The translations under genes and the position numbers were made by a program. A stretch of DNA of 64,000 nt. Origin: Candidatus Bipolaricaulis sibiricus (GTDB lineage Bacteria; Bipolaricaulota; Bipolaricaulia; Bipolaricaulales; Bipolaricaulaceae). The notes under the pieces are model-generated. The model made no database searches. It had not been told where the DNA came from and worked only from the letters and a program-made list of their open reading frames with translations. Each line of letters starts with the position of its first letter. Positions within the stretch are counted from its first letter, which is position 1. Below are positions 1 through 9,060 of this stretch, one piece after another. Location: assembly GCA_004102645.1 (NCBI GenBank), contig CP034928.1:558001-622000 (forward strand), in the 5' to 3' direction.

Positions 1-541
1 GGAATTGGCGGTTCCCCATGGTGGCGATCATCGAATCCTCAGCTGAACCGGGTGCCAGACCCAGGTGCTGCAGGAGCCCGAACAGCGCGCTTCCCGCGCC
101 TGCCAGGAGCAGCGCGCCGAGGATGCGGGTCATCGTGAGGTCGTCCAGATTGGCGTTAACGATGAACAGAAAGATGAACCCGAAGTACAGGATGAGGGAT
201 GCCGACTGAAGGACCACGCAGGCTGGCGTCTTTCCCGACAGCGACAGAAGTCCAGCACCGAGCAGGGTGGGTAGAATCGGAAAGAGCCAGGTCAGTTCGA
301 TCTTCACCTCACGCCGGGGGAGAGACTCCGCTGCCCACAAGACGAGGAGCAGCGACACGAACACCAGGGTGTAGATGGTCTTCGCGTATCCGTACTCCGT
401 GTTCCAGGGCGAGAAGAAGAGGGGCATCGAGAAGAGAAAGAACACCAGCGCCCACAACCGGACGCGCGACAGACGGCTGGCCGGCGGCGCCGGCGGGGAA
501 GTGCGTCGGTCCGTTGTCCGTTTCCGTCTGGCTTGGGGCAT
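1..541 (-). CDS. O-antigen ligase/polymerase-like membrane protein, N-terminal part, cut by window edge
   Basis: The reading frame opens at an ATG at 541 and runs off the left edge with no stop for 180 codons, so the C-terminus is missing. After a basic, proline-rich N-terminus it shows several hydrophobic membrane segments, including stretches such as LWALVFFLFSMPLFF and LILYFGFIFLFIV. The end of the visible part (IATMGNRQF) resembles the T-x-GN motif before the long periplasmic part of Wzy/WaaL-type O-antigen ligases. It lies 8 nt upstream of nothing else on this strand, following the flavoprotein gene that ends at 550. Family assignment is tentative because only the first third is visible. 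Confidence 0.55.
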   Translation of the reverse strand, partial: MPQARRKRTTDRRTSPPAPPASRLSRVRLWALVFFLFSMPLFFSPWNTEYGYAKTIYTLVFVSLLLVLWAAESLPRREVKIELTWLFPILPTLLGAGLLSLSGKTPACVVLQSASLILYFGFIFLFIVNANLDDLTMTRILGALLLAGAGSALFGLLQHLGLAPGSAEDSMIATMGNRQF

Positions 542-549
542 GTGGGAGT

Positions 550-1725
550 CTACCCCGGCTCGGCGCGCGCGGGCAAATTGCCCATGACCCGCTTCATCGC
601 TTCCCACCCTCCCAGTTCGCGCACCAGCGGTAGCGCCGCCGTCCATGTCTCGGGATGGGTCACGCACGCGCGAGCGAGCCGCGACGGGACGTCGATGTCC
701 CCCTCTGCCGCCACCAGCCGCCGAATCGACGGCCGGTCAAGACAGGCGACGACCCGGTCGAGCTGGTCGTCGGTCAGGCCAAGGAACGCGCGTCGGGCAC
801 GAAGTCCGAACCCGATCTCATCACCGATGTCCTTTCGCCAGCGGGTCTCGTAGGATGAAGGGTTGTGAGCGTTGTGGGCGGCGACCTCGCCCGCGATCCG
901 AGCAGCGAGCGCGCCGAACAGGAGCCCGCCTCCGGAGAGGGGCTTCACCTGCCCCGCCGCGTCCCCCACGAGGAGCGTTCCCGCCCTCACGGTGCGCGGT
1001 GCGGGCCCGATGGGGACCAGCCCCGACTCGCAGCCCCGCTCCTCGCTGTCCGGGAAGCGGCTGGCGAGAAAACCCGATAGCAGAGTCTTCGCCTCGCGCC
1101 GCGCCGAGGTGAGCAGTCCCACCCGCGCCTCTCCATCCCCCGTCGGCACGACCCACGCGAACCCCCCCGGCGCAATCGCCTGCCCGAGGAACAGTTCCAC
1201 GGTTCCGCAGTCCAGGCTGGGGGCCGAACAGGTGGCCTGTACCCCAACCAGAATCTCCGCAGGTGGGGGAAGTCCCTCCCATCTCCGCACCGCGCTCATC
1301 GCGCCGTCAGCCCCGATCAGAACCTCGAATCCCACTGGCCCCCGGGTCGTGTGGAGGCGGCGGCCAGTGAGCCCCACCGCGGTGGCCGGGCTCCACACCT
1401 CCGCCCCCGCCTCGGCTGCCCGTTCGAGCAGCCAGCGATCGAGTCCCCGCCGATCGAGCACGTAGCCTCGGGGCTGAGGGGCGGAGAACTCGACCGTGCG
1501 TCCACCCGGGGCATGAACCCGCACGGTCTGGATCCCGCACAGGACAACCGTCGGGGGGACCGAGAGCAGCTCCAGGAGCCGCGGCCCGACGAGGGCCGTG
1601 CACCGCGGCGGACGGCGGGGAGAGCGCTCGACCACGAGGACCCGCGCCCCAGCCCGCGCGGCCACCCGCGCCGCGACCGCGCCCGCCGGCCCGCCTCCCA
1701 CCACGACCACTCCATACCGTCCCAC
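550..1725 (-). CDS. FAD-dependent oxidoreductase, geranylgeranyl-reductase family
   Basis: This 391-residue protein begins with a Rossmann dinucleotide-binding motif (VVVVGGGPAGAVAA, residues 6-19), followed by an acidic-basic turn (LVVERSPRR). A second FAD motif, LLVGDAAGQVKPLSGGG, lies in the C-terminal half. This layout is typical of geranylgeranyl reductases and related flavoproteins that saturate isoprenoid chains or hydroxylate aromatics. The GTG at 1725 was chosen because it lies just before the Rossmann strand; upstream in-frame sequence overlaps lhr and does not resemble the family. It follows lhr by 65 nt. The substrate (lipid, quinone side chain or other) cannot be told from sequence. 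Confidence 0.8.
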   Translation of the reverse strand: MGRYGVVVVGGGPAGAVAARVAARAGARVLVVERSPRRPPRCTALVGPRLLELLSVPPTVVLCGIQTVRVHAPGGRTVEFSAPQPRGYVLDRRGLDRWLLERAAEAGAEVWSPATAVGLTGRRLHTTRGPVGFEVLIGADGAMSAVRRWEGLPPPAEILVGVQATCSAPSLDCGTVELFLGQAIAPGGFAWVVPTGDGEARVGLLTSARREAKTLLSGFLASRFPDSEERGCESGLVPIGPAPRTVRAGTLLVGDAAGQVKPLSGGGLLFGALAARIAGEVAAHNAHNPSSYETRWRKDIGDEIGFGLRARRAFLGLTDDQLDRVVACLDRPSIRRLVAAEGDIDVPSRLARACVTHPETWTAALPLVRELGGWEAMKRVMGNLPARAEPG

Positions 1726-1790
1726 GCCCCGATTCTGCGGCCGGCTTCCCCGCGACGCACCCGAGGAGGCCCGCACGGGGCGACGTGCGA

Positions 1791-4700
1791 TCAGATCCGC
1801 TCGGATCCGTACCGGCGGTACAGGACCAACGCGCTCGGGCTCCGCTGAAACCCAAGGTCGTTGAGGATCCGTTCGATCGGGGATCCCAGCACCGATGCCC
1901 CGTTCCAGGTGCGCACCCTCAGCCGCCGCAGCGGTCCGGCGACGAGCGCGGGGAGGAGGGCGAGGGCGTGGCGGAGCGCGTCTGGCGCCAGCTCCCCCAG
2001 CGGGGTCAGCCGTTCCCCCGCTCCCTCGACAGCGAGAATCGGTGCACCCCCGCGGAGGACGAGGTATGCCCCTGGCCCGCGGCGGAGGCGCCACTCCGGG
2101 TGGGAGGGGCTCACGACGGGGAAGGGAGCCCCCGCCCCATACAGCACCGCGGGGTCGGACGCGGGTACGAGCGCGTAGCCCTCCCCGCCGCGCTCCAGCT
2201 GGGGCAGCACCTCCGCCCAGGCGAACTGAGCTCCGGCGAGACCGTCCACGAAGGCCCCCCGCGCGAGCTCCCCCCTCCACTCAAGGCGGCTGAGGAGGGG
2301 GTAGACCTCGCTCCACGGGGCGGCGGCCCCGTCGAGGGCGAGGATCCCCCGGGAGAGGATCCCATAGCGGGAGAGGAGCAGCCGCACGAGGCTCCCCCGC
2401 TCTCCGTCCGTGAGGGGCCCGCTCGGCAAAGGGACGAGGGACCACCTCCCGCTGCCCCCTTGCCGGACCCGCGCCTTCCCGGGCCTCGCCGGAGGGGGTC
2501 CCGCCTGGAGGGGGGCCAGCCCGTCGTGGGTCACCCGCCCCACGCGAGCCAGTTCCCACAACAGGGACGCGCACCGAGCCGCGGGGATCCCCACGTCCCC
2601 CGCGACCTCGACGAGGAAGCTCGCTCCCCGCTTGGCCAGGGCCCCTCGGAGCCGCTCCGCCGCCGGGGGAAGGGCGGCTTCCGCCGGAGGGGGATAGGCC
2701 TTCCCCAGCCAGGGCAGGTCCTCCCGCCGCAGGAACGCGACCGCGATGTCCTTCCCCGGCCCGGGCCGGCCCAGCCACAGGTACTCCCCGGTCGCGAGGA
2801 GGTCTTGGACCCAACCTTCCCGGTACCCCTCCACCCGCGCCGGCAGCGTCTCCTCGTTCCACTGTGCCCATGGGAGCGCGATCCCCCGGAGCTCGCGCAG
2901 GACCTGGGCCACACCCTCGGGCCCGCGGAGGCGGGCCGCGGGGGTCCGGTGCTGGTGGCCAAGGAGGAACGCTTGGAGGTCGGCGGGTCGGCGGGGGGGG
3001 ATCCGGGCCCGACGCAGGGCCAGGGTGAGGCGGCGCAGCCGGTCGAGGGCAGCCCGCTGGGTCCACGCCCTCTCCCCCCGCCAGGTCACGGCCACGAACG
3101 GGGCCCCGCTCACCGCGTCCTCGATCGTCTCCGCTGGGAACGGGTACCGATCGCGGAGTTGGGAGAGGGTGACGAGCGCCCGGGTCCCGGCCCAGCGGCG
3201 CACGATGGCGACCTGAGCCTCCCCGTCCCCGGCGAGGGCCGCGCGGTAGAGGGGGAGGTCGTCCCCAGCCACGATCCGCTCCGGAGGGACGGATCCAGGG
3301 ACCGCCACCCGCGCCAGGGACCCGGTGGCCAGGAGCTCCGCCGCCGCGGCCCGCGCCGCGGGGGAGACGATCCGGGACAGCTCCTCGTCCCCGAGGTCCC
3401 CCACGCGCTGTACATGGGCGAGGACCTCGGCGCCGGTGCGGGCCTCCTGCTCCGCCCCACCCAGGTCCCGCTGCAGCCGCTCCAGCGCCCCGGGATCCAG
3501 CCACTCCGCGAGGTCCCGGCCGGGCAGGACGAGGAGGTCGTCCTCGGCCAGGCCGGTGGGGACGGGCCCCGGCTTGGGCTCGTCCCACTGGTAGAGGTAG
3601 GCGGCCTGGAACTCCCAAAGCAGCGAAGAGCAGAACGGCGATGGGGCCAGGGCCTGGCGGAGGGCAAGCTCGATCTGGCCGGTCGTCAGCCCGCGCAGCC
3701 AGTCCCGTGCCTCCGCCAGCGGGAGGACGTCGTGGAGGATCTCCCGGTACGTCTCAGTGACGATGGGGAACCCAGGCCGGGCGCGGGCCGCGTCGAGGAG
3801 GTCGCGGGCGGAAAGCCTCCTCAGCCAGAGCGGCGTGCGTCTTCCCGGCCGGTCCCGGGGGAGGAGGAGGGCCCGCCCCGCGTTCTCCCGGAACCGGAGC
3901 CCAAATAGCGGCGAGTTCGCGAGCTCGCCCAGGACCAGCCTCTCCACCTCGTGGGGCTCCACGCTCCGGATGAGGGCAACGGCGCGGGAAAACGGGACCT
4001 GGGTCAGCCGGAACAGGATCCCGGAGTCCCCGTGGAGGGAGTCGGGCTGGATCCCTTCCTGTTCCCGGAACCGAGCGAGGATCGCCAGCCGCAGCGCGAG
4101 GTGGAATCGCCTCCCGTACGGGGTGAGGACAGCCAGGCGCATCCCTCCTGCCTCGTCGGGGAACCCCTCGATCACGGCCCGCCGGTCGGTGGGCACCGCC
4201 CCCCTCTCCCACTGGCCCGCGACGTACTGGACGAGGTTCATCGCCGCCGGGGGATCGAGGGAGCACTCCTCCTCGAGCCAGGCGGCGAGGTCCGGGTCGG
4301 CGAGCCGGGCCTCGATCTCGCGCGCGAGCTCTCCCACCCGGGCCCCGAGGTGGACGTCGCGGCCGTAGGCCTCCCCCTTCCAGAACGGGACCTTGGCCGG
4401 GCCCTCCCCAGGGGCGACGACGACGCGGTCATGGGTGATGTCGAGGATCCGCCACCGGTTCGTCCCCAGCACGACGACCTCCCCGGTCCGCGCCTCGTAC
4501 ACGAACTCCTCGTCGAGCTCCCCGATCCTGTCCCCTCCTTCCGTGTACACCCCGTACTGCCCCGTGTCCGGGATTGCCCCACCGCCCGTGAGGGCGAGGC
4601 TTCGCGTCCCGGGAAGGGGCTGGACCACGCCGTGCACCCGGTCCCAGGCGAGGCGCGGTCGAACCGCCCACGGCCCGGCCCCGCGCTCCGCGAGCATCCG

Positions 4701-6092
4701 CAGCACGGAAAGGAACGTGCTCCGATCGAGATCGTGGAACGGATAGGCCCGGCGGAGGATGCGGACAAGCTCGTCGAGGGCGATCGGGCCTCCCGCGACG
4801 ACGGCCACGATCTGCTGGGCGAGGATGTCGAGGCACCCCTTCGGGATGCGGGCCGGCTCGATCTCCGCCCGCCGCATCGCCCGCGCCACCGCCGCCATCT
4901 CGAGGAGGTCCCCCCGCGTCTTGGGCAGAAGCCTCCCCCGGGACGGGGCCCGGTAGAGGTGTCCGGCCCGCCCCACCCGCTGCAGCCCCCGCGCCACCCC
5001 GTGCGGGGACTCCACCTGGACGACGAGGTCCACGAGCCCCATGTCGACTCCCAGCTCGAGGCTCGCCGTGGCCACGAGCGCGGGAAGCTCTCCCCGTTTC
5101 AGCCTCTCCTCGAGCTCGCGGCGCCGCTCCCAGGACACGGACCCATGGTGGACCTGCACGAGCTCATGGCCGGCGAGCTCGTTGACCTCGGCGGCGACCC
5201 GCTCCGCGGTGCGGCGGTTGTTGACGAACACGATCGTCGAGCGGTGAGCGAGGATCAGCTCGTGGATCCGGGCGTAGATCGAGGGCCAGATCGAATCCTC
5301 GGGGAGGGAGGCCATGTCCGGCGTTGGGGCCACGACCCGCAGGTCGAGCTCCTTCCTCAGGCCGGCGTCCACGACCCTCACCTCCCGCTCGCGGAACGCC
5401 CCCTCGTCGTCGCCGAACCCTCCGAGAAACCGGGCCATCGCGTCCAGCGGGCGCATCGTGGCCGAAAGGCCGATCCGCTGAACCGGACGCGCGCCCAGCG
5501 CCTCCAGCCGCTCGAGGAGCACGGACAGAAACGCGCCCCGTTTGTTGTCCACCACGGCGTGGACCTCGTCCACGATCACCGTCCGGACGCCCCGGAGCGT
5601 CTCCCGAGCCCGGGGGGAGGTGAGGATGAGGTGAAGCGACTCCGGGGTCGTGATGAGGATGTGGGGGGGCCGGCGCACGAGTCGCTGCCGTTCCGCCGGA
5701 GGCGTGTCCCCGGTGCGAACCCCGACCCGGACCTCGGGAAGGGCGATCCCGCGAGCGTGGGCCGTGGCCCGGATGCCCGCCAGGGGCACGTGGAGGTTCC
5801 GCTCGATGTCGTACCCGAGGGCCTTCAGGGGAGACACGTACAGCGTGTGAACCGACGGAGTCACGGCTTCCGCCGGTTGGGTGAGCAGCCGATCGAGGGT
5901 CCACAGGAACGCGGCGAGGGTCTTCCCCGATCCGGTGGGAGCGAGGACGAGCGTGTGGGCTCCGTCCGCGATCACCGGCCAGGCGAGGGCTTGAGCTGGG
6001 GTCGGCTCCCCCAACGCCTCCCGAAACCAGCGCGCAACGGCAGGGCTAAACCGCGCGAGCGGATCGGGCATCTCAGACGTGGGTTCCCTCAT
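1791..6092 (-). CDS. lhr: Large Lhr-type ATP-dependent helicase
   Basis: A 1433-residue superfamily 2 helicase, close to the length of full Lhr (about 1500 residues). Visible motifs are Walker A APTGSGKT (residues 51-58), DEVH (175-178), motif III-like SATMRP, and motif VI-like QRVGRAGH. Lhr proteins are 3'-5' DNA translocases linked to DNA repair; they carry winged-helix and beta-barrel modules after the helicase core, and the long C-terminal extension here matches the full-length bacterial class. The ATG at 6092 is preferred over an upstream start because a TACAAT box lies 10 nt before it; an ATG at 6071 is also possible. Confidence 0.93.
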   Translation of the reverse strand: MREPTSEMPDPLARFSPAVARWFREALGEPTPAQALAWPVIADGAHTLVLAPTGSGKTLAAFLWTLDRLLTQPAEAVTPSVHTLYVSPLKALGYDIERNLHVPLAGIRATAHARGIALPEVRVGVRTGDTPPAERQRLVRRPPHILITTPESLHLILTSPRARETLRGVRTVIVDEVHAVVDNKRGAFLSVLLERLEALGARPVQRIGLSATMRPLDAMARFLGGFGDDEGAFREREVRVVDAGLRKELDLRVVAPTPDMASLPEDSIWPSIYARIHELILAHRSTIVFVNNRRTAERVAAEVNELAGHELVQVHHGSVSWERRRELEERLKRGELPALVATASLELGVDMGLVDLVVQVESPHGVARGLQRVGRAGHLYRAPSRGRLLPKTRGDLLEMAAVARAMRRAEIEPARIPKGCLDILAQQIVAVVAGGPIALDELVRILRRAYPFHDLDRSTFLSVLRMLAERGAGPWAVRPRLAWDRVHGVVQPLPGTRSLALTGGGAIPDTGQYGVYTEGGDRIGELDEEFVYEARTGEVVVLGTNRWRILDITHDRVVVAPGEGPAKVPFWKGEAYGRDVHLGARVGELAREIEARLADPDLAAWLEEECSLDPPAAMNLVQYVAGQWERGAVPTDRRAVIEGFPDEAGGMRLAVLTPYGRRFHLALRLAILARFREQEGIQPDSLHGDSGILFRLTQVPFSRAVALIRSVEPHEVERLVLGELANSPLFGLRFRENAGRALLLPRDRPGRRTPLWLRRLSARDLLDAARARPGFPIVTETYREILHDVLPLAEARDWLRGLTTGQIELALRQALAPSPFCSSLLWEFQAAYLYQWDEPKPGPVPTGLAEDDLLVLPGRDLAEWLDPGALERLQRDLGGAEQEARTGAEVLAHVQRVGDLGDEELSRIVSPAARAAAAELLATGSLARVAVPGSVPPERIVAGDDLPLYRAALAGDGEAQVAIVRRWAGTRALVTLSQLRDRYPFPAETIEDAVSGAPFVAVTWRGERAWTQRAALDRLRRLTLALRRARIPPRRPADLQAFLLGHQHRTPAARLRGPEGVAQVLRELRGIALPWAQWNEETLPARVEGYREGWVQDLLATGEYLWLGRPGPGKDIAVAFLRREDLPWLGKAYPPPAEAALPPAAERLRGALAKRGASFLVEVAGDVGIPAARCASLLWELARVGRVTHDGLAPLQAGPPPARPGKARVRQGGSGRWSLVPLPSGPLTDGERGSLVRLLLSRYGILSRGILALDGAAAPWSEVYPLLSRLEWRGELARGAFVDGLAGAQFAWAEVLPQLERGGEGYALVPASDPAVLYGAGAPFPVVSPSHPEWRLRRGPGAYLVLRGGAPILAVEGAGERLTPLGELAPDALRHALALLPALVAGPLRRLRVRTWNGASVLGSPIERILNDLGFQRSPSALVLYRRYGSERI

Positions 6093-6101
6093 CACGTCGC
6101 G

Positions 6102-6107
6102 ATTGTA
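6102..6107 (-). promoter_or_regulatory. Putative -10 box of lhr (leaderless arrangement)
   Basis: TACAAT on the minus strand, with 9 nt between it and the lhr ATG at 6092. With a usual 6-8 nt distance to the transcription start, the mRNA would begin at or next to the start codon. No convincing -35 was seen. Confidence 0.45.
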
Positions 6108-6261
6108 GCGGCCGGCGTCACCGCCCCGTTCCGTGGTGTTCCAACCCCCTGCAGCGCCCCTCGCACAAGGGGAAGGTCGCTCCCAATTGCAGACCACGGG
6201 CTACAGAGCCGCAGAAAGCGGCTGCTACCGCCCGGCTTTGCGCGGTTCGACCGCGGGACCT

Positions 6262-6606
6262 GCCCCGAGGCCACGAGTTCCTTTCCCCGTTCGGCGAGCT
6301 TGTACTTCTGGACCTTATCCGATGCCGTCATCGGGAACTCCTTCCCCACGACCACGTACCGCGGAACCTTGAACGCGGCGATCTGGCGGGCGCAGAAGTC
6401 CACGCTTTCTTGGGGATCCACGGCGTGGGCGTCGCGGGGGATGATGAACGCCATCCCCACCTCCGGGTCATCGTGATCACCGGCGAGGCCTCGGTGAGGC
6501 CGTAGCAGATGCACACGTTGCAGCCGAGGTCGTCCATCGTCCCCCGCATCACCTCCACCGGGCACGGCCCGCCAGCCATGATCCCCGTGCGGAGGCTGGA
6601 CTGTTC
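6262..6606 (-). pseudogene. Remnant of a fatty-acyl-CoA synthetase (AMP-binding), deleted and frameshifted
   Basis: Two frames together spell pieces of an acyl-CoA ligase. The first reads SLRTGIMAGGPCPVEVMRG and CICYGLTEASPVITMTR (around 6470-6606). The second, after a frame change near 6460, reads GMAFIIPRD, then FCARQIAAFKVPRYVVV and FPMTASDKVQKYKLAER. About 110 family residues normally separate these two parts, so an internal deletion accompanies the frameshift. The N-terminal two thirds are absent and the region abuts a decayed insertion sequence. The gene cannot make a working enzyme. Confidence 0.8.
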
Positions 6607-6619
6607 GGTTTCAGAGTAG

Positions 6620-7524
6620 TGTTGACAGGTGGAGGTGCGAGGGGGTAGCAGGAGCGAGGGTCACCGCGGCAGGCTCACCAGGGATCCGAAAGAAACCTGG
6701 GAGGTAGCCCGATGACCCCCGAGGACAAGGTACACGGTTTTCGGCTCCATGCACTCCGCCGAGCGGAGGAACTGGGCAACGTGAGCGCGGCGTGTCGAGA
6801 ACTCGGCATCTCGCGCACGGTGTTCTACCGGTGGAAGAAGCGCCTCCGGGCGTACGGGGCGGATGCTCTTCATCCCCGACGAACGTCCGCTCGTCCTGGA
6901 CGACCACCGCTGCTGGGGCCCGTGGAGGAACGGGCGATCGTAGCGACGGCGCTGGCGTGGCCGACGTGGGGACCGAACCGGGTGTCGTTGCAGCTTGCAC
7001 GACAAGGGGTCCACGTCTCCCCAAGCAGGGTGTGGCGGGCGTTGCGGCGGATGGGGCTGGGACGTCGTGAGGCGCGGCTCCTGGCCGTGGAGGGGCATGC
7101 AGCGAAGACCGCGGGGCTCCTCACCGAGCGCACGCGACGGACCCTCCGGGGGACCCGGCACGTAGCTGTCGACGAACCCGGAGAGCTCGTGTGCCTGGAC
7201 ACGTTCTTCATCGGTGGAGGCAGCACGGTTCCTGGCCGAGGTGCTCGTTCCCGAGTTCGCCTAGGCGGGGGGGAAGCTCCAGCGCGTGCTCACGGATCGG
7301 GGAGGCGAGTTCAAGGGCGAGTTCGACCAAGCCTGCCGGGACCTGGGGATCACCCACTCGCGGACGGAGCCTCGGCACGCGTGAACGAACGGGTTCGGGG
7401 TTTCTGCAGTTCTACAACGAGGAGCGACCGCACCAAGGGTACCGGACGCAGGGACGCACTCCGGCCGAGGTGTTCTGGGGAGCGGCGGCTCACGCGTCAG
7501 AGAACGAGGCCTAACGTGTCAACA
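6620..7524 (+). mobile_element. Degenerate IS481-like insertion sequence
   Basis: The element is bounded by inverted copies of TGTTGACA (6620-6627, and its complement 7517-7524), which enclose a broken DDE-type transposase gene. IS481-family elements usually begin with TG and carry one transposase of about 350 residues. The terminal match is only 8 bp, so exact ends are approximate. No target-site duplication was identified. Confidence 0.6.
6712..7514 (+). pseudogene. IS481-like transposase, frameshifted and internally deleted
   Basis: The first ~170 codons are in frame: a helix-turn-helix (ELGNVSAACRELGISRTVFYRW) shown in part, a second HTH region around PTWGPNRVSLQLARQG, and the start of the rve integrase core (GELVCLDTFFIG). 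The frame then breaks near 7207-7260. Another frame reads QRVLTDRGGEFKGEF and the terminal block FYNEERPHQGY and RTPAEVFWG, with stops between. Parts of the catalytic core, including the stretch after the second Asp, are missing. The element is inactive. Confidence 0.82.
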
Positions 7525-7695
7525 GCATTGCGGTACTGGACACACTGGGGACAGCGTGTGCAGCCGTTCTCCTCCTCGTTCTTCCTCGGGCCGAAGTGTA
7601 GAGGAGGTTCCGTCCGCTCGCCACCCCTCACCGCACCACGACGGTGGGGGGCGTCGGGGGTTGTCCCCGGTGGCCGTTTCGTCCCGGGAACGCCC

Positions 7696-7768
7696 GGCGG
7701 ACACGAGGTCCGCCCCCACGGGCAACGGCCGCGGAAGGGCGGCCGTCGCCGGCAAGCGGCGACGCTAC
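7696..7768. repeat. Pair of REP-like hairpins
   Basis: Two hairpins lie in the 260 bp gene-free stretch after the IS remnant. The first has arms GGCGGAC/GTCCGCC around ACGAG (7696-7714). The second has arms GTCGCCG/CGGCGAC around GCAAG (7745-7763) and is followed by GCTAC (7764-7768), which reads GTAGC before the hairpin on the other strand. A tetranucleotide GTAG at the foot of an imperfect hairpin is the hallmark of REP elements handled by RAYT transposases. Related copies occur at 30238, 31449-31595, 32416-32506 and 57340. Confidence 0.7.
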
Positions 7769-7783
7769 GGGTCATCCGGCGCC

Positions 7784-8494
7784 TCAGCGGCCGTCCTGCC
7801 GCTCGGGGAGCGAGGCGAGGGCAGGGAGGAGCTCGCGCAGGGTGGGAACGGTCCGGTCGGGCACGTGGAGGGGAGAGATCGGCTGCTGGCCCGCGTACGG
7901 CCCGACGAGCACGCGAACCGTCTTCATCCCGAGGAGCTTCGCAGGGTAAACGTCGAAGTCGAGGCGATCGCCCACCATCACCGCCTCCTCGGCCCGTACG
8001 CCGAGCCCGTCAAGGATCATCTGGAAGAACAGGGGAGCGGGTTTCGCCACGCGCATCCCTTCCGAAACGTCTTTCCAACGGAAGTACTGCAGGAGCCCAG
8101 CCTCTTCCAGACGGCCCAGCACCGACACGGGCTGGTTCGCGGCGATCCCGAGCGTGTACCGGGCGGCGAGCGCGGGGATGACCGCCCGGGCCTCCGGACG
8201 GACGACCACGCCCTGGGGATCGTCCAGAAACGTTCGGCCGTGCCTGCGAAACGCGTCACAGACCCGGCGGAACGCCTCCAGGTCGGGACGGAGAGTGCGC
8301 CACACCGCGGCCAGGTGGGCGTTGGGGTTGCACGCGGCGATCTCCGCCTGCACGGCACCCCGCAGCCCGTCGGCCGTGACCTCCCGGCCTTCCGCGAGGA
8401 GCGCCGCGACGAGGAACGCTTCCCAGCTTGCGTACTCCGCGTCCTCGTTCAGGACGGGCCCGCCCAGGTCGAGGAGGATCGCCCGCAGGGTCAC
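7784..8494 (-). CDS. HAD-superfamily hydrolase
   Basis: A 236-residue haloacid-dehalogenase-like protein. Motif I is LLDLGGPVLNED, with the nucleophile Asp kept but the usual second Asp replaced by Gly. The C-terminal motif VMVGDRLDFDVYPAK supplies the metal-binding acids, and a helical cap region (C1 type) lies between. The FDLGG variant is seen in many HAD proteins, so loss of the second Asp does not prove inactivity. The GTG start at 8494 overlaps the stop of the upstream DUF355 gene by 4 nt (GTGA), which suggests translational coupling. The substrate is unknown; the partner suggests nucleoside or phosphate metabolism. Confidence 0.8.
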   Translation of the reverse strand: MTLRAILLDLGGPVLNEDAEYASWEAFLVAALLAEGREVTADGLRGAVQAEIAACNPNAHLAAVWRTLRPDLEAFRRVCDAFRRHGRTFLDDPQGVVVRPEARAVIPALAARYTLGIAANQPVSVLGRLEEAGLLQYFRWKDVSEGMRVAKPAPLFFQMILDGLGVRAEEAVMVGDRLDFDVYPAKLLGMKTVRVLVGPYAGQQPISPLHVPDRTVPTLRELLPALASLPERQDGR

Positions 8495-8973
8495 AGCTTG
8501 TACCCGATCCGGCGGAGGAACGCCTTGCGCTCCTCCTGGTCCCTCTCCCCCTCCACGCCCTTCGGTTGGACGCCATCCACCACGCCGAGGATCCCCCGCC
8601 CCTCTTCCGTCTCGGCGACGATCACCTCGACGGGGTTCGCCGTGGCGCAGAACACGCGGCACACCTCCGGGACGAGCTTGACCGCGTTGAGGACGTTGAT
8701 CGGGAACATGTCGCGCATGAGGATGAGGAACGCGTGGCCGCAGGCGAGGGCGAGCGCGTTCCGCTTGGCGAGGTCGGTGAGTTCGGGGTCCGTGCCCGAC
8801 CAGCGCACGAGCGCCGGGCCCGACGCCTCGCAGAACGCGAGCCCGAACTTCGCCCCCGGGACCGCGTTCACGAGCGCCTCGTGGAGGTCCTCCACCGTCT
8901 TGATGAAGTGGGCTTGCCCGAGGATCACGTTCACCACATCCGGTTTCTCGATCCGCACCACCTTCAGCTCCAT
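8491..8973 (-). CDS. Adenosine-specific kinase family protein (DUF355, PF04008)
   Basis: The 160-residue product matches the whole DUF355 fold. It contains NVILGQAHFIKTVEDLHEAL, KFGLAFCEASGP, the hydrophobic FLILMRDMFPINVLNAVK block, and ATANPVEVIVAETEEGRGI, and it ends in the conserved RRIGYKL. Members occur in archaea and thermophilic bacteria and were named adenosine-specific kinases from structural work; the physiological reaction is not firmly known. It is the first gene of a pair with a HAD hydrolase that overlaps its stop codon. Two 28 bp tandem repeats lie directly upstream. Confidence 0.85.
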   Translation of the reverse strand: MELKVVRIEKPDVVNVILGQAHFIKTVEDLHEALVNAVPGAKFGLAFCEASGPALVRWSGTDPELTDLAKRNALALACGHAFLILMRDMFPINVLNAVKLVPEVCRVFCATANPVEVIVAETEEGRGILGVVDGVQPKGVEGERDQEERKAFLRRIGYKL

Positions 8974-8978
8974 CTCCC

Positions 8979-9034
8979 CTCCTTGGGGTCAAGCCTTTAC
9001 TTCTCACTCCTTGGGGTCAAGTCTTTACTTCTCA
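8979..9034. repeat. Tandem 28 bp repeat, two copies
   Basis: Two head-to-tail 28 bp units (8979-9006 and 9007-9034) differ at one base. Each contains TTGGGGTCAAG followed by CTTTACTT. They sit between the DUF355 start codon and the RAYT remnant, and may mark the edge of that element. Confidence 0.75.
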
Positions 9035-9060
9035 TGCATCCCGGCGTGCACTGGGGCGCC

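Noticed and set aside
1785-6476. Long plus-strand open frames (about 700-840 codons) opposite lhr
   Set aside because: They are Pro/Arg/Gly-rich with no domain and mirror the high-GC codon structure of lhr.
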